From contig NC_087163.1 in assembly GCF_035594125.1 (NCBI RefSeq), positions 12,186,001 through 12,250,000 of the forward strand: a stretch of 64,000 nucleotides of DNA, in the 5' to 3' direction. This stretch comes from Scylla paramamosain (taxonomy: Eukaryota; Arthropoda; Malacostraca; Decapoda; Portunidae). A model generated the notes under the pieces. It ran no database searches and was not told the origin of the DNA. It saw only the letters and a program-made list of their open reading frames with translations. Below are positions 10,594 to 24,100 of the stretch, piece by piece. Every line of letters begins with the position of its first letter. The stretch's first letter is position 1. The position numbers were made by a program, and so were the translations under genes.

Positions 10594-11199
10594 GATTAAT
10601 GAGCGTGAGGTCAATTGAACCAAATCAAGTGTGTCTGAGCCCTACACTGAAACCTGATCCAAGACCTAGGTTCGCCACCACGAGTCGGAAGGACCCGCGT
10701 GAACGACAGGTTCAAAACCACGAGTCGGAGGGAAATGAGTTGACCCGCGTGCATCGACAGAGACTCGTTTTTGAGTCTAGTTGAGTCAAGGTTAGCAACG
10801 CCTTAACTGTGCTTTTGAAGAGGCAACGAATCGAAGAAGTGTAGCGATAATCACTGCCCCAAAATGACTACCATAGAACTAACACTTAAGCACTTGTAAT
10901 GGCTTGCCGTATTCGCTGCTTTCAAGCAAAGAGTGGAACGCAAGTTCCCAAGTTTTAAGGAGTCTCGGAGTTCGGGGTGAAGGTCACTACTAGGGGGAAT
11001 CGAACCGACACTAAAGCAACACTGAGGAAATCAATTGTTAGGTTTTTTAACGCTTTTATGACTAGACGCCGGTACCTCGCGTACTTTTAAAGCGGAAAAA
11101 CGCAAAAATTCACCAACAAAGAAATAAGCACAATTTCATATACACTCGAGAGCAGGAAAGGAACTAGTGTAGTTATATGTATGTGTAAACATGTGTAAT
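10594..11199 (-). other. Untranslated leader of the retrotransposon
   Basis: About 600 bp between the primer binding site and the first gag ATG, with no convincing frame. It includes an imperfect direct repeat at about 10675-10760 (CCACGAGTCGGA followed by GACCCGCGTG). At 11136-11153 lie 18 bases that are exactly the reverse complement of LTR positions 11625-11642. Packaging or dimerisation signals would be expected here, but none can be named from sequence alone. Confidence 0.7.
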
Positions 11200-11217
11200 A
11201 TCCCGGACGGGCCCCCA
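11200..11217 (-). promoter_or_regulatory. Primer binding site, tRNA-Pro type
   Basis: On the minus strand, two bases after the 5' LTR, the sequence reads TGGGGGCCCGTCCGGGAT. It begins with the TGG expected from a tRNA CCA end. It matches the well-known proline-tRNA primer site used by murine-leukaemia-type retroviruses at 17 of 18 positions. Reverse transcription is inferred to be primed here by tRNA-Pro. Confidence 0.88.
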
Positions 11218-11219
11218 AT

Positions 11220-11846
11220 TGTTACGTGTGAGCATACACTGAACTCTAGGGGATGGACCATGAAGGGGTGTCGCTCACACTAACAATGGAAGGGTTAAAA
11301 GAAAAGAGAAAAGGAGACATTTTAACTGCTATTTAATATCTTAAAGTTAACCCTTAAATTATGTAACAATACAAAATTGAAGATTATTTAAGTAAGTAAA
11401 AGTAAGTAACAAGGAGTGGCAATCTGAACTGGACTGAATAACTTAAAAGACTGGTTCAGTTGATAACTTAAGCCAAGTTAGTAAATGCATATAGATACAA
11501 ATTACAAAAAATAAACACCTTTACATATACATAATAGAAAATAAATATAAATGTGTTTGTGTGTGTGTGTGTGTTTATGTGTGTGTGTGTGTGGGTGTGT
11601 AACACTGGTGTAACTCTTACCACCGCTCTCGAGTGTATATGAGGCTCCCAGCGTATGCCAAGGCGACCTCAGAGCTGTAGCGACCCTTGGAGGAGACTGA
11701 AGCTCGATGGAACTCCACCCCTCGTTATCGGCTTGGTAGCCTGCTAGAGGTCACGTATCCAGTATGCCTCAAGTTATACACGTGGCAGCGCCACGAGTTT
11801 AGAGGCAGGCACCTGGTTCCGTGGTAGAGTAGTCATGTGTGTGACA
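11220..11846 (-). repeat. 5' LTR of the retrotransposon (presumed promoter)
   Basis: 627-bp partner of the repeat at 6226-6854, lying upstream of gag on the minus strand. It should carry the promoter and the transcript start. I see AT-rich TATA-like stretches but cannot choose one. On the minus strand I found no AATAAA; one ATTAAA lies in the 3' part. The (GT)n run at about 11550-11600 is one unit shorter than in the other LTR. Confidence 0.95.
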
Positions 11847-11850
11847 ATAT
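11847..11850. repeat. Target-site duplication ATAT, right copy
   Basis: Right partner of the ATAT at 6222-6225, immediately outside the 5' LTR. The satellite resumes here in the same monomer that was interrupted on the left side. Confidence 0.75.
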
Positions 11851-14800
11851 ATATTTTATTTTATTTTTTTTTTCTCTATAAAGAGTATTATTTCTGGGTT
11901 TTAGCTTTTTTGGTACTAAAGAACTTAAAAACACTCGTAATACACGTTTCTCGTAATGTCGTTTCGTTTCCCAAAAATAGGGTTCTTTGCATGTATTTAA
12001 GCATTTTTATTGGTAACATGATCAAAAACACCCAAAATACATGTTTTTGGTAATGTTATTCTGTTTCACCATTAAGTGTATTTTGCATGCATTTTAGTGT
12101 TTTGGTATATAAGGAGCTCAAATACACTTGAAGGCAAGTTCTTGTTAAAAATTGGTTTTATTTCAATGTAATGTGATTGCCCTGCTTTTTAGTGCTTTAT
12201 TGCCTAACACGCTCAAAAACACTCAAAAGACATTTTTCTGGTAATGTCATTTTTTTCCCACATAAAGCTGGTTTCGCATGGAATTTGGGGTTTTGGTAAA
12301 TAAGGATGTGAAAAGCACTCAAAATACATGCATTTAGTAAGATTGTTCTGTTTCTCATTTAAAAGTGTTGTTCCAGAGTTTCAGCATTTTGGAATGTAAG
12401 AAACTTCTCTATATACACGAGTTTTTGCGTTTTTTGCCTTGTAGTTCTTGTGAAACTATAAAACACGCATTATACACGTTTCTCGTAATGTCCTTTTGCT
12501 TCCCAATATATAGAGCTTTCCATCTATTTTCGCGTTTTTTGTAGGTAACAATTTCAAAAACACTCAAAATATACCTTTTTGGTAATGTTATTTTATTCCT
12601 TCATATTGGTTTGTTTGCATCCGTTTTAGCGTTTTTCAGCGTAAAACACGGAAAAGACACGTTTTTAGTAATATTGTTTGGGATTCCCATATAGATTGAC
12701 TTCCATGTTATTTATCGTGTTGGTTCCTAAGATGCTGAAAAAAAAACACTCATAAGACCGTTTTCTGGCAAAAACGTTTAATTTCCCCATATAGGTGGCT
12801 TTGCATGCAATTTAGGGGTTTGGTACATAATAGTCCGAAAAAAAAGCTAAATTTAACTTTTTTGATAATGTTCTTATTTCACATAATTTCCTGAATTTTG
12901 CCCGAATTTTGGCATCTCGGTACCTGTGAAGATGAATAAGAAAGAAAAAAAATATTGTAGTTTTTTTTTATTTATTTATTGTTTCTCGATAAAGAGTGTT
13001 ATTTGTGGCTTTTAGCTTTTTCGTAAATAATGAGCGTAAAAACATTCATAATACACGTTTCTCGTAATCTCCTTTCGTTTCCCAAAAATAGTGTTCTTTG
13101 CATGTATTTAAACGTTTTCATTGTAAACATGATCAAAAACACTCAAAATATATGTTTTTGGTAATATTATTCTGTTTCACCATAAAGAGTGTTTTGCAGG
13201 CGTTTTAGTGTTTTGGTATATAAGGAGCTCAAAAACACTTAAAGGCAAGTTCTTCGTAATAATTCGTTTTTCTTCAATGTAATGTGATTGCCCTCCTTAT
13301 TAGTGCTTTATTGCCTATCACGCTCAAAAACACTTAAAAGACACTTTTCTGGTAAAGTCTTTTTTTTTCCACAAATCTATTTTCCCATGCAATTTGGGGT
13401 ATTGGTAACTTAGAATGTGAAAAGCACTCAAAATACACGCATTTATTAAGGTTGTTCTGTTTCTCAATTAGGAGTGTTATACATGAGTTTTATCATTTTT
13501 GTATCTAGGAAACCTCTCCATATACACGAGATTTTGCGTTTTTTTTCTTGTGGTTCTTTTGAACTATAAAACAATCATTATACACTTTTCTTGCAATGTC
13601 CTTTTGTTTACCAATATAGAGTGCTTTGCATCAATTATCGCGTTTTTTGTAGGAAATAAGCTCAAAAACACTCAAAATATACCTTTTTAGTTACGTTTTT
13701 CTATCCCTTGATATTGGTTGCTTTGCATCCGTTTTAGTGTTTTTTACGTAAAACACTGAGAAGACACGTTTTCAGTAACTTTGTTTTGGATTCCCATATA
13801 GAGTGAGTTCCTTATTATTTATCGTTTTGGTGCTTAACATACTAAAAAAACACTCAAAACACAGATTTCTGGTAAGGTCGTTAAATTTCTTCATATAGGA
13901 GGCTTTGCATGCACTTTAGGGTTTGGTACATTACAGTTGGAAAAAAAAAAAAGCTGAAATTAACTTTTTTGATAATAATCTTTTTTCATACGATTTCTTT
14001 GAATTTTCCCAGAATTTCGGCATCTCGGTACTATGAAGATGAATAACAAAAAAAAAAAATCCTATTTATTATATATATATATTTTTTTTTTTTTCTAAAT
14101 AAAGAAAGTTATTTGTTTGTTTTAGCTTTTTGTTACTCAAGGAACTTAAAAAAACACTCATAATACACGTTTCTCGTAATGTCCTTTTCTTTCCCAAACA
14201 TTATATTCTTTGCATGTATTTAAACGTTTTTATAGATAACATGATTAAAACGCTCAAAATATATGTTTTTGGTAAAGCTGTTTTCTCATGAAGTTTGTTT
14301 TGCATGCGTTTTAGCGGTTTGTTATATAAGGAGCTCAAAAACACTTAAAGGCAAGTTTTTTTGGTATAAATTGGTGTTATTCCAATGTAATATGATTCCC
14401 GTGCTTTTTAGTGCTTTATTGCCTATCACGCTCAAAAACACTTAAAAAACGCTTTTCTGGTAATGTCATTTTTTCCTCATATAAAGGTGGTTTCGCATGC
14501 AATTTGGGGTTTTGATAACTAAGAATGTGAAAAGCTCGCAAAATACACGCATTTAGTAAGGTTGTTCTGTTTCTCAATTAAGAGTGTTATTCATGAGTTT
14601 CAGCATTTTGGTATCTAGGAACATTCTCCATATACACGAGTTTTTGTGTTTTTTGCCTTTTGGTTCGTTTGAACTATAAAAAACTCATTATATACTTTTC
14701 TTGCAAATTCCTTTTGTTTTCTAATATAGAGTGCTTTGCATCAATTTTCCCGTTTTTTGTAGGTAACAAGCTCAAAAACACTCAAAATATACCTTTTCGG

Positions 14801-17710
14801 TAATGTTTTTCTATTTCTTAATATTGGTTGGTTTGCATCTGTTTCAGCGTTTTTCTACGTAAAACACTGAAAAGACACGTTTTCAGCAATTTTGTTTTGA
14901 ATTCTCATATAGAGTGAGTTTCTTATTATTTATCGTTTTGGTGCCTAACATGCTGAAAAACACTCAAAAAACAGATTTCTTTTAAGGTCGTTTAATTTCC
15001 TCATATAGGAGTCTTTGGATGCACTTTAGGGTTTGGTATATAACAGTCCTTAAAAAAAGCTAGAATTAACTTTTTTGATAATTTTCTTTTATCATATAAT
15101 AGTCCTGAATTTTTCCAGAAGTTTGGAATCTTGGTACCTAATGAAGATGAATAAAAAAAAAAAAATTCCTATTTTTTTATTTTCTTACTTTTTTTTTTTT
15201 TAAATATAGTGTGTTATTTGTGGGTTTTAACTTTTTGGTACTTAAGGAACTTAAAAACACTTAAAATACACATTTTTCGTAATGTCCTTTCGTTTCGCAA
15301 ACATAAGGTTCTTTGTATGTATTTTTATAGATAACATGATCTAAACCCTCAAAATATATATTTTTGGTAATTTTATTCTGTTTTTCCATAAAAGGTGTTT
15401 TGCATGCGTTTTAGCGTTTTGGTATGTAATGAGCTCAAAAACACTTAAAGACAAGTTCTTGGTGAAAGTTGTTTTTATTCCAATGTAATGTTATTACCCT
15501 GCTTTTTAGTGCTTTATTGCCTAACACGCTCAAAAACACTCAAAAAACACTTTTCTTGTAATATCATTTTATTTCCCACATAAAGCTAGTTTTGCATGAA
15601 ATTTAAGGTTTTGGTAACTAAGAATGTGAAAAAAACTCAAAACACAGGCATTTAGTAAGGTTGTTCTATTTCTTAATTAAAAAAATTCTTCATGAGTTCC
15701 AGCATTTTGGTATATAAGAAACTTTTCTAATACACACATTTGGTAAGGTATTTCTGTTTCAAAATCAAATTTGTTATTCATGAGTTTCAGCTTTTTGGTA
15801 TGTAAGAAACTTCTTTATTTTACACGAGTTTTTGAGTTGTTTTCCTTCTGGTTCTTGTCAAACTATAAAACACTCATACACGTTTCTCGTAATGTCCTTT
15901 TTTTTACCATTATAAAGTGCTTTCCATCCCTTTTTTTCATTTTTTGTAGGTAACAAGCTCAAAAACACATCAAAATAAATCTTTTTGGTAATGTTATTCT
16001 ATTTCTTCATATTGGTTGGTTTACATCCGTTTTAGCGTTTTTTTACACTCAAAAGACAGGTTTCTGGTAAAGTCGTGTAATTTCCCCATATAGGTGGATT
16101 TGCATACGCTTCAGGGTTTGTACATAACTCCGGAAAAAAATAAAATTATTTTTTATATAAATTTTTTTTTTTGCAAAATTTCCATTAATTTTGCCAGAAT
16201 TTTGGCATCTCGGTAATTATGAAGATGAATAACAAAAAAAAAATTTCTCTCTATAAAGAGTGTTATTTGTGGGTTTTAGCTTTTTGGTACTTAAGTAACT
16301 TAAAAACACTCATAATACACGATTTTCGTAATGTCCTTTTGTTATACAAACATAGGGTCCTTTACATGTATTTAACCGGTTTTATAGGTTAAATGATCAA
16401 AAACACTCAAAAGATATGTTTTTGGTAATGTTATTCGGTTTCTCCATAAAGGGTGTTTTCCATAGAGATTTAGTATGTAAGGAGTTAAAAAACACTTAAA
16501 GGCAAGTTCTTCGTAAAAGTTGGTTTTATTCCCATGTAATGTGATTGTTCTGCTTTTTAGGGCATTGTTGCATATCACGCTCAAAACACTATAAAGACTT
16601 TTTTGGTAATGTCATTTTTTTTTTCCCACATGAAGCTATTTTCGCATGTAATTTGGCATTTTCGTAACTAAGAATGTGAAAAACACTCAAAATACACAAT
16701 TTGGTAAGGTAGTTCTGTTTATCGATTAAAAGTGTTATTCAAGCATTTCATCATTTTGGTATGTAAGAAATTTCTCTATATACACGAGTTTTTGCGTTTA
16801 CTGCCTTGTGATTCTTTTAAAACTATAAAACACTCATTTTACACGTTTCTCGTAATGTCTTTTTGTTTCCTAATATAGAGTGTTTTACATCCATTTTGGC
16901 ATTTTTTTTGTAGGTAACAAGCTCAAAAACACTCAAAATATATCTTTTTGGTAATGTATTTCTTCATATAGGATGGTTTGTATCCGCTTTAGCGTTTTTC
17001 TACGTAAAACACTGAAAAGACACGTTTTCATTAATTTTCTTTTGGATTCACATATTGACTGACTTCCAAATTATTTATCGTTTTTGGTGCCTACCTAACA
17101 TGCTGAAAACACTGAAAAGACAGGTTTCTGGTAAAGTCGTTTAACTTCCCTATATAGGTGGCTTTGCATGCACTTTAGGGTTTGGTACATAACAATTCGA
17201 AAAAAAAAGCTATAAATAACTTTTACGATAATGTTCTTTTTTCCACATAAATTCCCTGAATTGTGGCAGAATTTTGGCGTCTCGGTACCTATGAAGATGA
17301 ATAACAAACAAAAAAAAATCCCATTTTCTTATTTTTTATTTATTTTTATTTTTTTCTAAAGAGAGTTATTTGTGGGTTTTAGCTTTTTGGTACTAAAGGA
17401 ACTTAAAAATCACTCATAATACACGTTTCTCGTAATGTTCTTTCGTTTCCCAAACATAATGTTCTTTACATGTATTTAAGCGTTTTTATAGATAACATGA
17501 TCAAAAACCCTCAAAATACATGTATTTGGTAATGTAATTCTGTTTCTCCATAAAAGTATTTTGCATGCGTTTTAGTGTTTTGGTACGTAAGGAGCTCAAA
17601 AACACTTAAAGGTAAGTTCTTGGTAAAATTTTGTTTTATTCCCATGTAATGTGATTACCCTGGCTTTTAGTGCTTTATTGCGTAACACGCTCAAAAACAC
17701 TGAAAACACA

Positions 17711-18165
17711 TGCAAAGCGTCCCATTTGAGGAAATCAAAGACCTTACCAGAAATCTGTCTTTTGAGTGTTTTTCAGCATGTTAGGCACCAAAACGATAAA
17801 TAGTAAGGAACTCACTCTATGTGGGAATCCAAAAAAAAAAAAATAATAAAAACGTGTCTTTTCAGTGTTTTACGTAGAAAAACGCTAAAACTGATACAAA
17901 CCAACCAATATCAAGAAGCAGAAAAACATTTAATAAAAATGTATATTTTGAGTGTTTTTGAGCTTGCTACCTAGAAAAAAACGCGAAAATGGATACAAAG
18001 CACTCTATATTGGTAAACAAAGTGACATTGCGAGAAAAGTGTATAATGAATGTTTTATAATAAAAAAAAAAAACAAGAGGCAAAAATCGCAAAAACTCGT
18101 GTATATGCTGAAACTCATGAATAACACTCTTAATTGAGAAACAGAGCAACCTTACTAAATGCGTG
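17711..18165 (-). repeat. Inverted monomer module, copy 2
   Basis: Same reverse-oriented run of monomers and same entry and exit joints as copy 1. The H part lacks about 24 bp (CGTGTATATGCTGAAACTC), a deletion shared with copy 4. Forward H-I-J-A-B follow from about 18360. Confidence 0.85.
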
Positions 18166-20658
18166 TCACATACACCAAAAGGCAAGTTCTTCGTAAAAGT
18201 TGGTTTTATTCCCATGTAATGTGATTGCCCTGCTTTTTAGTGCTTTATTGCTTAACACGCTCAAAAACACTGAAAGACTCTTTTCTGGTATTGTCATTTT
18301 TTTTCCCACATAAAGCTAGTTTCGCATGGAATTTGGGGTTTTGGTAACTAAGAATGTAAAAAAAAAAACACTCAAAATACACGCATTTAGTAAAGTTGCT
18401 CTGTATCTTGATTAAGAGTGTTATTCATGAGTTTCAGTATTTTGGTTTGCGTTTTTTGCCTTGTTGTTCTGGTGAAACTATAAAATATTCATGATACTTG
18501 TTTCTCGTTATGTCCTTTTTTTTCCTTATATAGAGTGCTTTGCATCCATATTTGCGTTTTTTTTTTTTTTTTTTATGTAACAAGCTCAGGAACACACAAA
18601 ATATATTTTTTTGGTAATGTTATTCTGTTTCTTCATATTGGTCGGTTTGCATCCATTTTAGCGTTTTTCTACGTAAATCTTTTAAAAGACACGTTTCCAG
18701 TAATTTTGTTTTGAATTTCCATATAGAGTGACTTTCATATTATTTATCGTTTTGGTGCCTAACATTCTTTTTGATGCCTTTTGCTTCCCAATATAGAGTG
18801 CTTTCCATCCATTTTCGCGTTTTTTGTAGGTATCAATTTCAAAAACACTCAAAATATACCTTTTTGGTAATGTTATTCGATTTATTTATTTTGGTTGGTT
18901 TGCATCCGTTTTAGCGTTTTCTACGTAAAACACCGAAAAGACACTTTTTTAATAATTTTGTTTTGGATTCCCATATAGATTGATTTCCTTGGGTTTTATC
19001 GTGTTGGTTCCTAACATGCTGAAAAACACTCATAAGACAGTTTTCTGGCAAAGACGTTTAATTTCCCTATATAGGTGGCTTTCCATGCAATTTAGGGGTT
19101 TGTTACATAACAGTCCGAAAAAAAAAACTTTAAATTTATTTTTTTTGTTAATGTTCTTATTTCATATAATTTTCTGAACTTTGCCCGAATTTTGGCACCT
19201 CCTTACCTGTGAAGATGAATAGAAATGAAAAAAAAATATCGTACTTTTTTATTGATTTTTTTTATCTTAATAAAGAGTGTAATTTGTGGCTTTTAGCTTT
19301 TTCGTACTTAATGAACTTAAAAACACTCATAATACACGTTTCTCGTAATGTCCTTTTGTTATACAAACATAGGGTTCCTTACATGTATTTAAGCGTTTTT
19401 ATAGGTTACATGATCAAAAAACACTCAAAATACATGTTTTGGTAATGTTATTGTTTCTCCATGAAGTGTGTTTTGCATGCGTTTTAGCGATTTGGTATGT
19501 AAGGAGTTAAAAAACACTTAAAGGCAAGTTCTTCGTAAAAGTTGGTTTTATTCCCTTGTAATGTGATTTTTCTAGTTTTGCATGTAGTTTCGCGGTAGTT
19601 TTGCATGTAATTTGGCATTTTTGTAACTAAGAATGTGAAAAACACTCAATATACACAATTTGGTAAGGTAGTTCTGTTTATTGATTAAAAGTGTTATTCA
19701 TGCATTTCATCATTTCGGTATGTAATAAATTTCTCTATATACACGAGTTTTTGCGTTTATTGCCTTGTGGTTCTTTTAAAACTATAAAACACTCATTATA
19801 CACGTTGCTCGTAATGTCCTTTTGTTTCCTATTATAGAGTACTTTACATCCATTTTTGCATTTTTTGTTGGTAACAAGGTCAAAAACACTCTAAATATAT
19901 TTATTTGGTAATGTTATTCTATTTCATCATATAGGTTGGTTTGCATCTGCTTGAGTGTTTTCTATGTAAAACACTGAAAAGACACGTTTTCACTAATTTT
20001 GTTTTGGATTCACATATTGACTGACTTCCATATTATTTATCGTTTTGGTGCCTAACATGCTAAAAAACACTGAAAAGACAGGTTTCTGTTAAAATCGTTT
20101 AACTTCCCTATATAGGTGTCTTTGCATGCTATTTAGGGTTTGGTACATAAAAATCCGAAAAAAAGCTATAATTAACTTTTTTGGTAATGTTCTTTTTTCA
20201 GCATAAATTCCCTGAGTTTTGGCAGAATTTTGGCATCTCGGTACCTATAAGGATGAATAAAAAAAAAATCCCATTTTTTTTTCTTTATTTATTTTTCTAA
20301 ATAAAGAGTGTTATTTGTGGGTTTTAGCTTTTAGGTACTAAAGGAACTTAAAAAAAACATATATAATTCACATTTCTCGTAATGTCCTTTCGTTTCCCAA
20401 ACATAAGGTTCTTTGCATGTATTTAAGCGTTTTTATAGATAATATGATCAAAAACACTTAAAATACATGTATTTGGTAATATTATTCTGTTTCTCCATAA
20501 AATGTATTTTGCATGATTTTTAGCGTTTCGGTATGTAAGGAGCTCAAAAACACTTAAAGGCAAGTTCTTGGTAAAATTTGGTTTTATTTGCATGTAATGT
20601 GATTGCCCTTCGTTTTAGTGCTTTATTGCGTAACACGCTCAAAAACACTCAAAAGATA

Positions 20659-21120
20659 TGGAAGGCCTCGCATATGAAGAAATAAGAGACCTTACCAGAA
20701 AACTGTCTTTTGAGTGTTTTTCAGCATGTTAGGCACCAAAACGATAAATAATAAAGAACTCACTCTATGTGGGAATCCAAAAGAAATTTACTGAAAATGT
20801 GTCTTCTCAGTGTTTTACGTAAAACTGATGCAAACCAACCAATATCAAGAAGCAGAAAAACATTACCAAAAATATGTATTTTGAGTGTTTTTGAGCTTGT
20901 TACATACAAAAAAACACAAAATTGATACAAAACACTCTATATTGGGAAACAAAGGGACATTGCGAGAAAAGTGTATAATGAATGTTTTATAGTTCAAAAA
21001 AACCACAAGACAAAAAACGCAAAAATTCGTGTATATGGAGAAGCTTCCTAGATACTAAAATGCTGAAACTCATGAATAACGCTCTTAATTGAGAAACAGA
21101 ACAACCTTACTAAATGCGTG
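20659..21120 (-). repeat. Inverted monomer module, copy 3
   Basis: Same composition and joints as copy 1, with a small deletion near 20820 at the CGTAAAACTGATGC joint. The H part is full length. Forward partners follow from about 21310. Confidence 0.85.
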
Positions 21121-24100
21121 TCAAAAACACTAAAAGGCAAGTTTTTCGTAAAAGTTGGTTTTATTCCCATGTAATGTGATTGCCCTGCTTTTTAGTGCTT
21201 TATTGGTTAACATGCTCAAAAACACTCATACACTTTTCTGGTTATGTCATTTTTTTCCCACATAAAGTTAGTTTCGCATGGAATTTGGGGTTTTGGTAAC
21301 TAAGAATGTAAAAAAAACACTCAAAATACACGCATTTAATAAGGTAGTTCTGTTTCTCAATTAAAAGTGTTATTCATGCATTTCAGCATTTTGGTATGTA
21401 AGAAACTTCTCTATATACACGAGTTTTTGCGTTTTTTGCCTTTTGGTTCGTGTGAAACGATAAAACACCCATTATACACGTTTCTCGTAATGTTCTTTTG
21501 TTTCCCAATATAGAGTGCTTTCCATCCATTTTCGTATTTTTCTAGGTAACAAGCTGAAAAACACTCAAAATATATCTTTTTGGTAATGTTATTCTATTTC
21601 TTCATATTGGTTGGTTTGCATCCGTTTTAGCGTTTTTCTTCGTAAATCACTGAAAAGACACGTTTTTAGTAATATTGTTGAAATTGCTGAAAAAACACTC
21701 AAAAGAATGATTTCTGGTAAAGTCTTGTAATTTCCCCATATAGATGGCTTTGCATGCACTTCTGGGTTTGGTATATAATTCCGGAAAAAAGCTAAATATT
21801 TTTTTTTATATGTCCTTTCGTTTCACAGACGTAGGGTTTTCTGCATGTATTTAAGCGTTTTTATAGGTAACATGATCAAAAACATTCAAAATACATGTTT
21901 TTGGTAATGTTATTCTGTTTCTCCATAAAGGGTGTTTTGCATGCGTTTTAGCGTTTTGGTATGTAAGGAGTTAAACGCACTTAAAGGCAATTTCTTCTTA
22001 AAAGTTAGTTTTATTCCTATATAATGTGATTATTTATGTTTTTTAGTGCATTGTTGCATATCACGCTCAAAAACACTCAAAAGACACTTTTCTGATAATG
22101 CCATTTTTTTCCCACATAAAGCTTGTTTCGCATGTAATTTGGGATTTTCGTAACTAAGAATGTGAAAAACACTCAAAATACACACATTTGGTAAGGTAGT
22201 TCTGTTTCTCAATTAAAAGTGTTATTCATGAGTTTTAGCATTTTGGTATGTAAGAAACTTCTCTATATACACGAGTTTTTGCGTTTTTTGTCTTGTGGTT
22301 GTTGTGAAACTATAAATCAATCATTATACACGTTTCTGTAAATGTCCTTTTGCTTCCCAATATAGAGTGCTTTTACATCCATTTTCGCGTTATTCGTAGC
22401 TAAAAAGCTCAGAAACACTTTTTGGTAATGTTATTCTATTTCTTCATATTTTTTCTACGTGAAACACTGAAAAGACACGTTTTTAGTAATTTTGTTTTGG
22501 ATTCACATATTGACTGACTTCCATATTATTTATCGGTTTGGTGCCTAACATGCTGAAAAACACTGAAAAGACAGGTTTCTGGTAAACTCGTTTAATTTCC
22601 TCATATGGGTGGCTTTGCAAGTACTTTAGGGTTTGGTATATAACAATCTGAAAAAAAGCTACAATTAAGTTCTTTGATAATGTTCTTTTTTCCTCATAAA
22701 TTCCCTGAAGTTTGGCAGAATTTTGGCATCTCGGTACTTTTGAAAATCAATACAAAAGAAAAATGCAATTTTTTATTTATTTATTTTTTTTTTCTCTTTA
22801 ATAAGTGTTATTTGTGGTTTTTAACGTTTTGGTACTTAAGAATACACGTTTCTCGTAATGTCCTTTCGTTTCCGAAAGATAGGTTTCTTTGCATGTATTT
22901 TAGCGTTTTTATAGGTAACATGATCAAAAACACTTAAAATATATTTTTTGTAATGTTTTTCTGCTTCTCCATAAAGGAGTGTTTTCCATGCGTTTTAGCG
23001 ATTTGGTATGTAAGGAGCTCAAAACACATAATGGCAAGTTCTTGGTCAAAGTTGGTTTTATTTCCATGTAATGTGATTGCCCTGCTTTTTAGTGCTTTAT
23101 TGCCTAACACGCTCAAAAACACTCAAAAGACACTTCTGGTAATGTCATTTTTTTCCCACATAAAGCTAGTTTCGCATGCTATTTGGGATTTTGGTAACTA
23201 AGAATGTTAAAAGCACTCAAAATACACGCTTTTGGTAAGGTTTTTCTTTTTCTTAATAAATATTTTTGTTATTCACGAGTTTCAGCATTTTGGTATCTAA
23301 GAAACTTCTTTTTATACACGAGTTTTTGCGTTTTTTGCCTTGTGGTTCTCATTATACACTCATTATACACGTTTCTCGTAATGTTCTTTTGTTTTCCAAT
23401 GGGGAGTGGTTTGCATCCATTTTCACCTTTTTTGTAAGTAAGAAGCTCAAAAACACTCCAAGTATATCTTTTTGGTAATGTTATTCTATTTTTTTTTCAT
23501 ATTGGTTGGTTTGCATCCGATTTAGCGTTTTTCTACGTAAAACACCGAAAAGACACGTTTTCAGTAATTTTTGTTTCCCATATAAAGTGACTTCCATGTT
23601 ATTTATCGTTTTGGTGCCTAACATGCTGAAAAACACTCATAAGACAGTTTTCTGGCAAAGACGTTTTATTTCCCCATATAGGTGGTTTTGCATTCACTAT
23701 AGGGTTTGCTACATAACAGTCGAAGAAAAAAAGATAAAATTATTTTTTTTGATAATGTTCTTATTTCACAAAATTTCATGAGTTTTGCCCGAATTTTTGC
23801 ATCTCGGTACCTGTGGAGATGAATAAGAAAGAAAAAAAATATCGTATTTATTTATTTATTTTTTTTCTCAATAGAGAGTTATTTGTGGCTTTTAGCTTTT
23901 TGGTTCTTAATGAATTTAAAAACACTCATAATACACGTTTCTCGTAATGACCTTTCGTTTTCCACAATTTTTTCGTTTTCCGCGATTTTTTGGTAAAATG
24001 ATCAAAAACACTCAAAATACATGTTTTTGGTAATGTTATTCTGTTTTTCCATAAAGTATGTTTTGCATGCGTTTTAGTGTTTTGGTATATAAGGAGCTCA

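Larger units (their letters stand above)
6226..11846 (-). mobile_element. Gmr1-like Ty3/gypsy LTR retrotransposon, integrase-deleted
   Basis: Complete LTR-to-LTR element, 5,621 bp, transcribed on the minus strand. In order from its 5' end: LTR (11220-11846), a 2-nt gap, a primer binding site of tRNA-Pro type, an untranslated leader, gag, zinc knuckle, protease-like segment, remnant of the integrase lead-in, reverse transcriptase, RNase H, polypurine tract and 3' LTR (6226-6854). Flanks are ATAT on both sides (6222-6225 and 11847-11850), as expected for target duplication. Base composition is far more GC-balanced than the surrounding satellite. RNase H as the last pol domain and an integrase lead-in before RT fit the Gmr1 group, known from fish and other animals. 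The integrase core is absent and gag has one in-frame TAG, so the copy is non-autonomous. No envelope-like frame is present. Confidence 0.93.

Noticed and set aside
10624..11199. Leader of the element as a possible extra gene such as env or an accessory protein
   Set aside because: It lies upstream of gag, has no sizable minus-strand frame and shows no membrane segment; an envelope would be expected after pol.
11200..11217. tRNA gene remnant at the GGGGG...CCGGG stretch
   Set aside because: Only the 18 bases complementary to a tRNA 3' end are present, directly beside the LTR; this is a primer binding site.
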